Shown here in pieces: positions 33,747-44,088 of a stretch of DNA of 64,000 nt. The notes under the pieces were generated by a model. That model was not told the origin of the DNA. It saw only the letters and a list, made by a program, of their open reading frames with translations, and ran no database searches. The position numbers and the translations under genes were made by a program. This DNA comes from Nemertoderma westbladi. Taxonomy: Eukaryota; Xenacoelomorpha; Nemertodermatida; Nemertodermatidae. The stretch is taken from positions 52,590-116,589 of the forward strand of contig JAUCBJ010006780.1 in the NCBI GenBank assembly GCA_032718475.1, read 5' to 3'. Within the stretch, counting starts at the first letter, position 1, and each line of letters starts with the position of its first letter.

Positions 33747-33857
33747 TATGTAGTAATGGAACGGTTCAGCCAGTCCAATCTAACCAGACTGCCGTCAAAC
33801 CGGTAGCCGGCCTATATATTCGGATGAGTCTAATATACGCTACGCGTATATCACACA
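33747..33857 (-). repeat. 3' LTR of gypsy-type element (111 bp)
   Basis: Identical by eye to 38204-38314. It contains an 8-bp hairpin ATATACGC-TAC-GCGTATAT near one end and, on the minus strand, a TATATA tract. At 111 bp it is very short for an LTR. Confidence 0.85.
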
Positions 33858-33953
33858 TACCCCTTGGGGGGTTGATTGTGTGAGTGTACATTATATTACT
33901 ATTTATAACATGTTACTAGTTAATGTTAATAGTAAATGTCCTATTGTGTAGGG

Positions 33954-35171
33954 CTAATTGGATTGTTTGCTATAGTTACTATTCGCGTAGCGCGATGGGG
34001 GCCTGACTGCCCTCCCAGACCTGGAGGTGTAGGGTGCTTCTGGCATCGAGACCGAGCCCTCTGGTGTTGGTTGGCTGTGGTCTGCGGCTGGCGGGGTGGT
34101 GGTTGGGTGCCCCGCAATGTGTGCCCAAGTTGGTCGCGGTAGGGCTGGTGAGGTCGGCGTCGTGCGTACTGGTAACGGTGGCTGTGGCATCGGAGTGGGT
34201 TGTTGCGGTGGTTGGCCGCTGGGGGGCGCTGCAAAATTCCGGACCCGGAGGAAGACGCGGTTGCGCTGGACGGTACGACCGCTTTCTTGGCACACGAGAT
34301 AATCGTGGTTGGGGAGGACCTCCACCACGGTGCCATAGCCTGTCCAACGCTTGGTCGCTGGGTTCTGAATGAGGGCTGGTTGGCCAATGGAGAGCGCGCG
34401 TAGGGGGCATGTATGGCAGTCGTAATTGGCGCACAGCTCGGATGAGTTTTCGGCGGCGATTTCGTCGAGCTCCCGAAAAGTGTGGCGCCATTTTGGGTCG
34501 AACGATGAGAAGTGGGCGGGGAGGGCCTTGCGGATATTCCTCCCGTACAGAAGTTCCGCTGGGGACCGGCCGCCGTAACGTGGTGTATTCCGGAATGCGA
34601 GGACGCCCTGTGTGATGCCGTCAGAGTCGTGGTTAGCGCCCCGGATAATTTTCTTCATGGCCTTCACGGCCACCTCCGCTCATCCGTTTGTACGAGGTAG
34701 GTGGGGGCTGGATGGCTCCAGACGTACTCCCCAGCGCTGGAGGAACTGGCGCACCGCGTCCGACACGAGTTGCGGGCCGCCATCTGGGTGTAGGATGGTT
34801 GGAACGGCGGTGGCGAGGAAGAGACGTCGGAGGTAGGGAATAATCGCCCCTGATGTGGTGTCCGCGCCGAGGCAAAATAGTGTGGGCCAACCCGTGTACT
34901 CGTCTGTGCAGACGAGGTAGTTCACAGCGGCAACTACGCAGAGGTCCACGTGGATGCGCTGGAACGGTTGGGTGGCATCTGGGTTGTGTTGCAGTGGCTC
35001 GGGGGCGTGGGATGGGAGGACTGTCTGACACGACTGGCAGCGTTCGACAGCCTGTTTCACATCATTCGCAATGGTGGGCCACCAGACTGCCCGGTTGGCC
35101 CGTTCCCGAGTTTTGTTAAGGCCCTGGTGCGATGGTGCGAGGCATGGAGTTGGCTGAGTGTATTGGCCCAC
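33954..35171 (-). pseudogene. Gypsy-type integrase region with one in-frame stop
   Basis: Minus strand, reading from 35171. A zinc-binding region contains a CQSC pair, then the core with VDLCV (first catalytic Asp) and HPDGGPQ (second Asp). A TGA at 34680-34682 interrupts the frame just after PHLPRTNG. The same frame continues to 33954 with a chromodomain-free, Pro-rich tail. The preceding RT/RNase H frame (35057-36442) overlaps its start in another phase, so a frameshift lies near 35130-35150. Confidence 0.75.
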
Positions 35172-36442
35172 ATCTCAGTTGGTATGTATAGTTGAGGACC
35201 ATGTAGTATGAGCCCATCTTGGGCCATCAGGTCACACCTGAACTGGTAATAGGGGCGGACCCAGTCGTTAGTGACGTCGTGTTTTGACGTGGGCCAGCCC
35301 TCGGTGATGGTGGCGAGGAGGGCGTGGTATGTCGGGTCGCGTTGTCCCGCCTCACGGATTTCTTGGAGATGGGCGTCCCGGGAGTCGAGGGTTGGGATCG
35401 CGCTGATGGCCGCGTTTATTATGTATTCGCGGTCCGTCTCGTCTTCCTGGGTCAGGATTAAGTCGGTGGCGACCGGGGGGTGGATTGCGGCCCGGGAGAA
35501 GGCATCAGCAACCACGTGTTTAGCCCCCTTCTGGTGTCGGGCGGTGAAGGAGAACCGTGATAAAGCCGTTTTGAGTTTTAATAACCGGTCATTCGTGATT
35601 TGATCCAATCGTCGCTCGTTTAGAATCGGTATCAGGGGGCTGCAGTCGGTGACGAGATCGAAATGACGGAGGCCGTCGAGAAAGTAGCGGCACTTGTGGG
35701 CCGCCCAGGCCGCCCCGAGGGCCTCCAGCTCGGCCATCCCGGACCAGTTGGCCTCGTGTTTGGCGAGGGTCTGGGAGCTGCACTGGACCGTTAGCCAGCG
35801 GTTCGTGGCCGAATCCCACTGCCGGAGGAGGAAACCGAGTCCGTTGAGGCGGGAGGCATCGGTGAGCAGCTCGGTTCTGCGGACCGGCTGGAAACAAGAC
35901 AAGTAGTGGGGGGCAGACAGCGTGGACCGGGTGGCCTCGAACGCCGCCTGGTGTTCAGGGAGCCACAACCAAGCTGTGCGGCTTGAGTTCAACCCACGTA
36001 GTGGTTCCACGAGGCGGGTGATCTCGGCCGTGGAGTTGCCCAACTGTTGGGCTAGGCCGAGGAACGACCGGAGTTGGTGTCGGTTCGAGGGGACCGGGAA
36101 TTGGCGGAGGTCTTCGGTGAGGTCTGGGTCGATGCGGTATAGCCCTTTGGAGACGATATATCCACCGAATTTAACCTCTGGAAGGCAGAACTGCACCTTC
36201 TTCGGGTTTAAGGATATATCGGCCTCATCGCAGGCAGTCAGGACTTTGGCTACCGCCTCGTTGTGTTCCTCCGTCGTTTCCGTGTAAATTATAATGTCCT
36301 CCACGATGCGGCCGATGTTGGGGATCCCCCGGATCCCCCAGTTCTCTGTTGAAGGCCTCCTCCAGGTTCGCTGGGATGGCCCGATTGGCATATGAGTTTT
36401 TAGGTTACGCGCCCGGAGTGAGTTTGATAGTAATGTCCCCAC
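35057..36442 (-). pseudogene. Gypsy-type reverse transcriptase (C-terminal part) and RNase H
   Basis: Minus strand. It begins near the palm: IVEDIIIYTETTEEH stands where the YxDD box and its follow-on are expected, with the first catalytic positions altered. It continues with the thumb segment FCLPEVKFGGYIVSKG and the RNase H domain (LLTDASRLNGLGFLL, LVTDCSPL, HVVADAFSR). The fingers and front half of the palm are missing between the protease frame (ending 36405) and this one, so reverse transcriptase is not functional. Confidence 0.75.
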
Positions 36443-38021
36443 CCTTCATCACCCTGCAGACACCCGATAGGGGGCGCGGGAAGCGGGTTTCCAGGGCCCG
36501 CCAAGCTATATCACGGTCTACAGTAGGTGTGGTAATTGTAGCTTTGGATGGGGTAGTAAGCTCTGTCGGTGGCGGTGTGGTGGGGCCTGTGGAGGACGCC
36601 ACGGCAGGGGGAGCCGGCGACCCGCCTCTAAGGATTGGGCTGCTGAGAATCCTTAGGGTAAAGCAGGAGTTGCGGGACAGGAGTGGCTGCTGGAGTCCCT
36701 CCAGCACCCAGATGTCGGTTGTACAGGCGGTGTGGAGGTCGTGGCACTGGATCGTAGTGGTGAACAGTCCCTTGAATTCCCACCCAGTCCGGCTGCTGTT
36801 GGCGAGTTTCGGTGCTTGTGGATTGGGGAAGGGTTTGCGGAGGTTTCCGATCTGGCCACCAAACGCGGTGAATATCCGGAACGGAATAGCCGAGATGTTG
36901 GCCCCAGAGTCCGGAAGAAACTGGAGTTCCGGAATTCCAAATGCCGGGTTCTTGTAGACTTGGAAGCCCAGGGTGACGGTCTCTAGTGACTCGAGTTGTT
37001 CGGTTGATGAAACAACCGGGGCGTTCTCGAGTTCGGTTCCAGCTAGGACCGACCAGACTTCGGCGTTGTTGGTTGCGGTGTGGTCCTCCATGTAGCATGG
37101 TGCCGGGCGTGCGGCCGCTGCGTGGGCCTGTGGTGGGCGGGGTCCAGGACACATCCTGTCGTAGTGTCCGACCAGTTTACAGTGGCGGCACCGCGCATCC
37201 GTGCCGGGGCAACGTTGGCCCGGTCCGTGTGGGGGATAGCTGCATTTGGTGCAGGTCGGGCCCGCTGGGGTAGCGTTGGAGCGAGGGCTCCGGTTCCCTT
37301 TCCGTCGTTTATCCGACCTTGCCTCCGCCTTAGCTGCCGTAGGTGCCGGTGTGGAGGAGAAGGATAGTGAGGCTGCATCCTTCCGCGCGGTCCACACGGT
37401 TTGGGCGAGGTTCAGGGCGTCGGTGATCGAACTTCCTGCGGGGAGCCGGAGTAGGTGCTCAGTAACCTCTGTATCGCCGAAGCCGGCGATAAATTGGTCG
37501 AGCAGTCTGTCGTTGCGATGGGCATCCGGAGTCGGGAGTGCTTCGAATCCGCATTTCGAAGCGATATCCTGGAGGTTAACCAGGAATGTCTATGGGGTTT
37601 CCTCAAGTAGGCGGGATCGGCGCGCCAGTTCCTGCCGGTGGACGCGTTTATTGGTCCCGCCGTCGATATGGACGCCGAGATGTTGGATGATAACATTGGT
37701 GTCTGCGTTGTCGATGGCGGACAGTCCCAAACCCTTGACGACTGCGTTCGTTGCACGGGAGAAGGCGGTGGTCAGAGTTGCCCGCCGTATGCGGTTTGTT
37801 GCCGCTAGAAGAGCTGCCGATATGGTTGGGTCAGGTGGATCGGCTGAGTCAGTGACGCGCAAGTTTCCAAGTCCAGAGGTGACGAGGAAAGCGTCCCACT
37901 CGTCTCGCCACAGCTCCCAGGTGGAGCGTTCCGATTTCAGGTCGAATGGGGGTGGCGAGTTTCGTAGAATGAAGGAGAATGGGTTGCGGTTGTCGTTTGC
38001 TCTTGCCATATCCAATATCAA
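36405..38021 (-). pseudogene. Gypsy-type gag and protease with one in-frame stop
   Basis: Minus strand from ATG 38019-38021. An N-terminal capsid-like region (WELWRDEWDAFLV) is followed by an in-frame TAG at 37590-37592, and the same frame goes on to 36405. The continuation holds two zinc-binding motifs ending with CRHCKLVGHYDRMC (CX2CX4HX4C) and the aspartic protease signature DSGANISAIPF. Removing the single stop would leave one 538-residue gag-protease frame. The plus-strand ORFs over this GC-rich stretch are shadows. Confidence 0.75.
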
Positions 38022-38203
38022 ATATCCGTATCAGGTATCAGCAAATAGTTTACAGGTTCAGGTTTATTACGATATTAATTGCCGATATTATTTTTTAAGG
38101 TAATAAAGTGCGGTAGCAATTGAAGAGTTGTAAGTTAGGCCGAGTACAAAGTGCAGTACTGCTGTACTGCATGGGCCAGTAGGTAAGTACTGAAACTGCG
38201 CCA

Positions 38204-38314
38204 TATGTAGTAATGGAACGGTTCAGCCAGTCCAATCTAACCAGACTGCCGTCAAACCGGTAGCCGGCCTATATATTCGGATGAGTCTAATATACGCTAC
38301 GCGTATATCACACA
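38204..38314 (-). repeat. 5' LTR of gypsy-type element (111 bp)
   Basis: Partner of 33747-33857. The inner edge abuts the TGG-starting primer-binding site on the minus strand. The outer edge is followed by the target duplication ATCTC. Confidence 0.85.
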
Positions 38315-38516
38315 ATCTCTGTTTCAAATTTCATGCAATGTCATAAAAATTGTGGTGGGATGGGGGGTGGGGGGGGGGGGGGGGGGGGCAGGGGTGGGGT
38401 CCCAGTACAGTGTACTGTACATACAAGTCTATTATGTTTATTACCTGCTTACATTCAATCTTAATTACAAATAATCCACTACTGGTTCGTAAATCAGTCA
38501 TGAATATCACCAACAA
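38315..38516. other. Flank with a long G tract
   Basis: A run of about 20 consecutive G with further G-rich sequence lies at 38351-38400 (potential quadruplex). The rest is ordinary AT-rich sequence leading into the minisatellite. Confidence 0.6.
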
Positions 38517-41500
38517 TTGATATCACCGGTAGTGTCAGCCTGTTTGCGTCCTTGTACTACTCTGATATCACCGGTAGTGTCAGCCTGTTTGCGACCTTGT
38601 ACTACTCTGATATCACCGGTAGTGCCAGCCTGTTTGCGTCCTTGTACTACTCTGATATCACCGGTAGTATCAGCCTGTTTGCGACATTGTACTACCTGAT
38701 ATCACCGGTAGTGTCAGCCTGTTTGCGACCTTGTACTACTCTGATATCACCGGTAGTATCAGCCTGTTTGCGACATTGTACTACTCTGATATCACCGGTA
38801 GTGTCAGCCTGTTTGCGACCTTGTACTTCTCTGATATCACCGGTAGTGTCAGCCTGTTTGCGACCTTGTACTTCTCTGATATTACCGCTAGTGTCAGCCT
38901 GTTTGCGACCTTGTACTTCTCTGATATCACCGGTAGTGTCAGCCTGTTTGCGACCTTGTACTACTCTGATATCACCGGTAGTGTCAGCCTGTTTGCGACC
39001 TTGTACTTCTCTGATATCACTGGTAGTGTAAGCGCCTGTTTGCGACCTTGGACTACTCTGATATCACCGGTAGTGTCAGCCTGTTTGCGACCTTGTACTA
39101 CTCTGATATCACCGGTAGTGTCAGCCTGTTTGCGACCTTGTACTTCTCTGATATCACCGGTAGTGTCAGCCTGTTGGCGACCTTGTACTACTCTGATATC
39201 ACCGGTAGTGTCAGCCTGTTTGCGACCTTGTACTACTCTGATATCACCGGTAGTGTCAGCCTGTTTGCGATCTTGTACTTCTCTGATATCACCGGTAGTG
39301 TCATCCTGTTGGCGACCTTGTACTACTCTGATATCACCGGTAGTGTCAGCCTGTTTGCGACCTTGGACTACTCTGATATCACTGGTAGTATAAGCGCCTG
39401 TTTGCGACCTTGTACTACTCTGATATCACTGGTAGTGTAAGCGCCTGTTTGCGACCTTGGACTACTCTGATATCACCGGTAGTGTCAGCCTGTTTGCGAC
39501 CTTGTACTACTCTGATATCACTGGTAGTGTCAGCCTGTTTGCGACCTTGTACTACTCTGATATCACTGGTAGTGTAAGCGCCTGTTTGCGACCTTGGACT
39601 ACTCTGATATCACCGGTAGTGTCAGCCTGTTTGCGACCTTGTACTACTCTGATATCACTGGTAGTGTAAGCGCCTGTTTGCGACCTTGGACTACTCTGAT
39701 ATCACTGGTAGTGTAAGCGCCTGTTTGCGACCTTGTACTACTCTGATATCACTGGTAGTGTAAGCGCCTGTTTGCGACCTTGGACTACTCTGATATCACC
39801 GGTAGTGTCAGCCTGTTTGCGACATTGTACTACTCTGATATCACCGGTAGTGTCAGCCTGTTTGCGACCTTGTACTTCTCTGATATCACCGGTAGTGTCA
39901 GCCTGTTTGCGACCTTGTACTTCTCTGATATCACCGCTAGTGTCAGCCTGTTTGCGACCTTGTACTTCTCTGATATCACCGGTAGTGTCAGCCTGTTTGC
40001 GACATTGTACTACTCTGATATCACCGGTAGTGTCAGCCTGTTTGCGACCTTGTACTTCTCTGATATCACCGGTAGTGTCAGCCTGTTTGCGACCTTGTAC
40101 TACTCTGATATCACTGGTAGTGTAAGCGCCTGTTTGCGACCTTGGACTACTCTGGTATCACCGGTAGTGTCAGCCTGTTTGCGACCTTGTACTACTCTGA
40201 TATCACCGGTAGTGTCAGCCTGTTTGCGACCTTGTACTTCTCTGATATCACCGGTAGTGTCAGCCTGTTTGCGACCTTGTACTACTCTGATATCACTGGT
40301 AGTGTAAGCGCCTGTTTGCGACCTTGGACTACTCTGATATCACTGGTAGTGTAAGTGCCTGTTTGCGACCTTGTACTACTCTGATATCACTGGTAGTGTA
40401 AGCGCCTGTTTGCGACCTTGGACTACTCTGATATCACCGGTAGTGTCAGCCTGTTTGCGACATTGTACTACTCTGATATCACCGGTAGTGTCAGCCTGTT
40501 TGCGACCTTGTACTTCTCTGATATCACCGGTAGTGTCAGCCTGTTTGCGACCTTGTACTTCTCTGATATCACCGGTAGTGTCAGCCTGTTTGCGACCTTG
40601 TACTTCTCTGATATCACCGCTAGTGTCAGCCTGTTTGCGACCTTGTACTTCTCTGATATCACCGGTAGTGTCAGCCTGTTTGCGACATTGTACTACTCTG
40701 ATATCACCGGTAGTGTCAGCCTGTTCGCGACCTTGTACTACTCTGATATCACCGGTAGTGTCAGCCTGTTTGCGACCTTGTACTACTCTGATATCACCGG
40801 TAGTATCAGCCTGTTTGCGACCTTGTACTACTCTGATATCACCGGTAGTGTCAGCCTGTTTGCGACATTGTACTACTCTGATATCACCGGTAGTGTCAGC
40901 CTGTTTGCGACCTTGTACTACTCTGATACCACCGGTAGTGTCAGCCTGTTTGCGACCTTGTACTACTCTGATATCACCGGTAGTGTCAGCCTGTTTGCGA
41001 CCTTGTACTACTCTGATATCACCGGTAGTGTCAGCCTGTTTGCGACCTTGGACTACTCTGATATCACCGGTAGTGTCAGCCTGTTTGCGACCTTGTACTA
41101 CTCTGATATCACCAGTAGTGTCAGCCTGTTTGCGACCTTGTACTACTCTGATATCACCGGTAGTGTCAGCCTGTTTGCGACCTTGGACTACTCTGATATC
41201 ACCGGTAGTGTCAGCCTGTTTGCGACCTTGTACTACTCTGATATCACCGGTAGTGTCAGCCTGTTTGCGACCTTGTACTACTCTGATATCACCGGTAGTA
41301 TCAGCCTGTTTGCGACCTTGTACTACTCTGATATCACCGGTAGTGTCAGCCTGTTTGCGACCTTGTACTACTCTGATATCACCGGTAGTGTCAGCCTGTT
41401 TGCGACCTTGTACTACTCTGATATCACCGGTAGTATCAGCCTGATTGCGACATTGTACTACTCTGATATCACCGGTAGTATCAGCCTGTTTGCGACCGTG

Positions 41501-42419
41501 TACTACTCTGATATCACCGGTAGTGTCAGCCTGTTTGCGACATTGTACTACTCTGATATCACCGGTAGTGTCAGCCTGTTTGCGACATTGTACTACTCTG
41601 ATATCACCGGTAGTGTCAGCCTGTTTGCGACCTTGTACTACTCTGATATCACCGGTAGTATCAGCCTGATTGCGACATTGTACTACTCTGATATCACCGG
41701 TAGTATCAGCCTGTTTGCGACCGTGTACTACTCTGATATCACCGGTAGTGTCAGCCTGTTTGCAACATTGTACTACTCTGATATCACCGGTAGTGTCAGC
41801 CTGTTTGCGACCTTATACTACTCTGATATCACCGGTAGTGTCAGCCTGTTTGCGACATTGTACTACTCTGATATCACTGGTAGTGTCAGCCTGTTTGCGA
41901 CCTTATACTACTCTGATATCACCGGTAGTGTCAGCCTGTTTGCGACCTTGTACTACTCTGATATCACCGGTAGTATCAGCCTGTTTGCGACCGTGTACTA
42001 CTCTGATATCACCGGTAGTGTCAGCCTGTTTGCGACCTTGTACTACTCTGATATCACCGGTAGTGTCAGCCTGTTTGCGACCTTGTACTACTCTGATATC
42101 ACCGGTAGTGTCAGCCTGTTTGCGACCTTGGACTACTCTGATATCACCGGTAGTGTCAGCCTGTTTGCGACCTTGTACTACTCTGATATCACCGGTAGTA
42201 TCAGCCTGTTTGCGACCTTGTACTACTCTGATATCACCGGTAGTGTCAGCCTGTTTGCGACCTTGTACTACTCTGATATCACCGGTAGTGTCAGCCTGTT
42301 TGCGACCTTGTACTACTCTGATATCACCGGTAGTGTCAGTCTGTTTGCGACATTGTACTACTCTGATATCACCGGTAGTGTTAGCCTGTTTGCGACCTTG
42401 TACTACTCTGATATCACCT
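38517..42419. repeat. 45-bp minisatellite, about 87 units
   Basis: The unit begins GATATCACCGGTAGTGTCAG and is 45 bases long. A 47-base variant (ACTGGTAGTGTAAGCGCC) is clustered between about 39010 and 40400. Point variants (CGACATTG, TACTTCTCTG, CCGCTAG) recur in the same order in blocks, showing higher-order duplication. Because 45 is a multiple of three, long plus-strand and minus-strand ORFs run through (the longest, 40418-42424, has 668 codons of a 15-residue repeat), but several frames are open at once, so coding is unlikely. The array ends 94 bases before the gene candidate at 42513. Confidence 0.95.
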
Positions 42420-42512
42420 TCTGACTTGAACGACTGATGATTCGAATATTCGACCATTGCAACTGAGATAAATCGATGATTATTTGAACAGAAGATAAAT
42501 TATAAACGCACA

Positions 42513-43055
42513 ATGTACTTTGGTATACAACTGTTGGTTATTTTCAGCTCAATCTACAAGGTATCGGCTCCGCTAACACAAGTTTACCACAGACTGGGAT
42601 GCTGCGCCTGTCCCACTAAGTGCTTATTCGATCGTCCTCTTCTTCTTTCACAACGACTGATCAATAATAATAATTGTACTAATTACAGCGACGTAATAGC
42701 ATTCATAACTCTATCTAATGATCCAATAGAATTCTCTGGGGTTGAATGGTGTTGGTATTGCTACGCCTGTTGCGATTATAGTCCAACACAGGCTTCTTAT
42801 TTACATAATATTACAGATGGAATTGTTCCTAATTTTGGATACGTTTGTTACTATTATACATTAAAGTTTCAAACACATTGCCTGGCAAAGGACACTCCAA
42901 CCATATCAACCGGAGTATGTGACGCAATGCTTCTAGATTGTGTTTATGGCCAGTGTTGTGATTATGCTTGCGATGAAAATGCGTTAGTATTTTTATTATT
43001 ATTATTATTAGCTTTCATACCTAAACTAAATATTGTAATATCCTCTATTAATTAA
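42513..43055 (+). CDS. Cysteine-rich secreted or membrane-anchored protein, 180 aa
   Basis: ATG 42513 opens a single-exon frame. Residues 1-19 (MYFGIQLLVIFSSIYKVSA) look like a cleavable signal peptide. The ectodomain holds 16 cysteines, an even number as expected for disulphides, several in pairs or tight clusters (GCCACPTKC, WCWYCYACC, DCVYGQCCDYAC), and Asn-X-Ser/Thr sites (NCT, NYS, NIT). The C-terminus LVFLLLLLLAFIP is a membrane segment or GPI-attachment signal. I recognise no family. Possible polyadenylation signals (AATAAA) occur near 43290. It is the only non-transposon protein gene I would support here. It could also be a terminal exon or a lineage-specific gene, and expression is not shown. 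Confidence 0.6.
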   Translation: MYFGIQLLVIFSSIYKVSAPLTQVYHRLGCCACPTKCLFDRPLLLSQRLINNNNCTNYSDVIAFITLSNDPIEFSGVEWCWYCYACCDYSPTQASYLHNITDGIVPNFGYVCYYYTLKFQTHCLAKDTPTISTGVCDAMLLDCVYGQCCDYACDENALVFLLLLLLAFIPKLNIVISSIN

Positions 43056-44088
43056 TTGTACATATAAATTAATTCATGTATTGAAATATATTTTGAGAAA
43101 CCCCATACGGAAGGTAAGGATAATGCTATAAACTGCGTGTGAAACAGCATCCATAGAATATTGCATTTCAGTTAGTCAAATTGCAAATACACGCGGTGAA
43201 CGTACAGCTAGATTTTCCATTACTTTCATTTCAATGTCCATTTGTCTACTTTTTTTTGTTTACTTTTTTTTTTAATAGTGAATCGAATGAATAAATGAAT
43301 AAATAGTAGTACTAGTTTGGGCGGCTTTGAAACAGTTAGACCTCACTGACACCCATTGGGTGTCATATGACAACCTATGGGTGTCATTGGGTGTCATAGC
43401 GCAGAGTGTCTGGGTGACACCTATTAATTAGGCTAATTAGACCCTAATTGATAGGTGTCATCAATTAATTATTACAATTAAACCATAATAGGTGTCTTAT
43501 GACCCTTCATTATGGTTTAACCTTATTAAACCGGGGGGGGGGGGTCAATATGACCTCCTTTGGTATATTCTTATAACTCTGAAACAAACGTAGTTGGGAA
43601 TCTGAAATTTTATGACATTTCCTAAATATCTATTGTCTTCCTAATAGTGAAAACCGTTTTCAAAAATATTGGGAAGTTTTCGAGATATAGCACCATTTTT
43701 AACCCTACTTTTGGCACTTTTTTGAGACTTTTTTTTGAAAATTACATTTCATGAGATATGATTAGTAACATCTATATTTTTGATTTACTCCGGTTTTCTG
43801 GTGTTTGCAATTAGATGGAATTCATATAAATTAATTTAGAAAATTCAAACTTGTTTTTTTCGGCGGGTGCCAAATTTTGGTGCCAGCACCAAATTTTGAA
43901 ATATATCAATTTTGTAAATTGATTGTTTGAACCTGTTTTTTGCTCAATACGGGTTATTTGTGGTTCTGGTTTCGTTGGAATATATACGAGTTGTACCAGG
44001 CATATCAAACTTGTATTTTTCGGTGCTGTGTGCAAAATATGGCGCCAGCACGAAATTTTGAAATTTATTCAATAGTTCACTTGCTTGT
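43056..44088. other. Intergenic DNA with inverted and GGTGTCAT repeats
   Basis: 43343-43560 holds several copies of GGTGTCAT/ATGACACC arranged as palindromes (TGACACCCATTGGGTGTCA near 43347), an AAACCATAAT/ATTATGGTTT inverted pair (about 43482 and 43510) and a run of about 12 G. The rest is AT-rich, with no supported gene. A pair of similar segments with GCGCCAGCA/GTGCCAGCA and AAATTTTGAAAT lies at 43870-44060. Confidence 0.6.

Larger units (their letters stand above)
33747..38314 (-). mobile_element. Ty3/gypsy-type LTR retrotransposon, decayed
   Basis: Direct repeats of 111 bp (33747-33857 and 38204-38314) with no difference seen bound a minus-strand gag-pol. The 5-bp target duplication is ATCTC (33742-33746, 38315-38319). 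Read on the minus strand the LTR starts TGTGTGATATACGCG and ends CTACATA. It is directly followed by TGGCGCAGTTTCAG, a plausible primer-binding site, and AAGGGG precedes the other LTR. At 4.6 kb the element is short, because part of reverse transcriptase appears to be missing. The order gag, protease, RT, RNase H, integrase is that of Ty3/gypsy. LTR identity implies recent insertion, in contrast with the broken frames. Confidence 0.88.

Noticed and set aside
33747-33857. Hammerhead ribozyme in the gypsy LTR (CGGATGAGTC next to a stem)
   Set aside because: The conserved CUGANGA core and the GAAA strand are not both present; only an 8-bp hairpin is real.
33936-37367. Plus-strand ORFs over the gypsy element
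   Set aside because: They are GC-rich shadows of the minus-strand gag-pol frames and contain no domain.
38517-42419. CRISPR-like array
   Set aside because: Units are contiguous with no unique spacers, and the surrounding sequence is animal retrotransposon DNA.
40418-42424. A 668-codon ORF of a 15-residue repeat
   Set aside because: It lies wholly inside the 45-bp minisatellite. The unit length is a multiple of three, so several frames on both strands are open at once; there is no start context, domain or codon bias.
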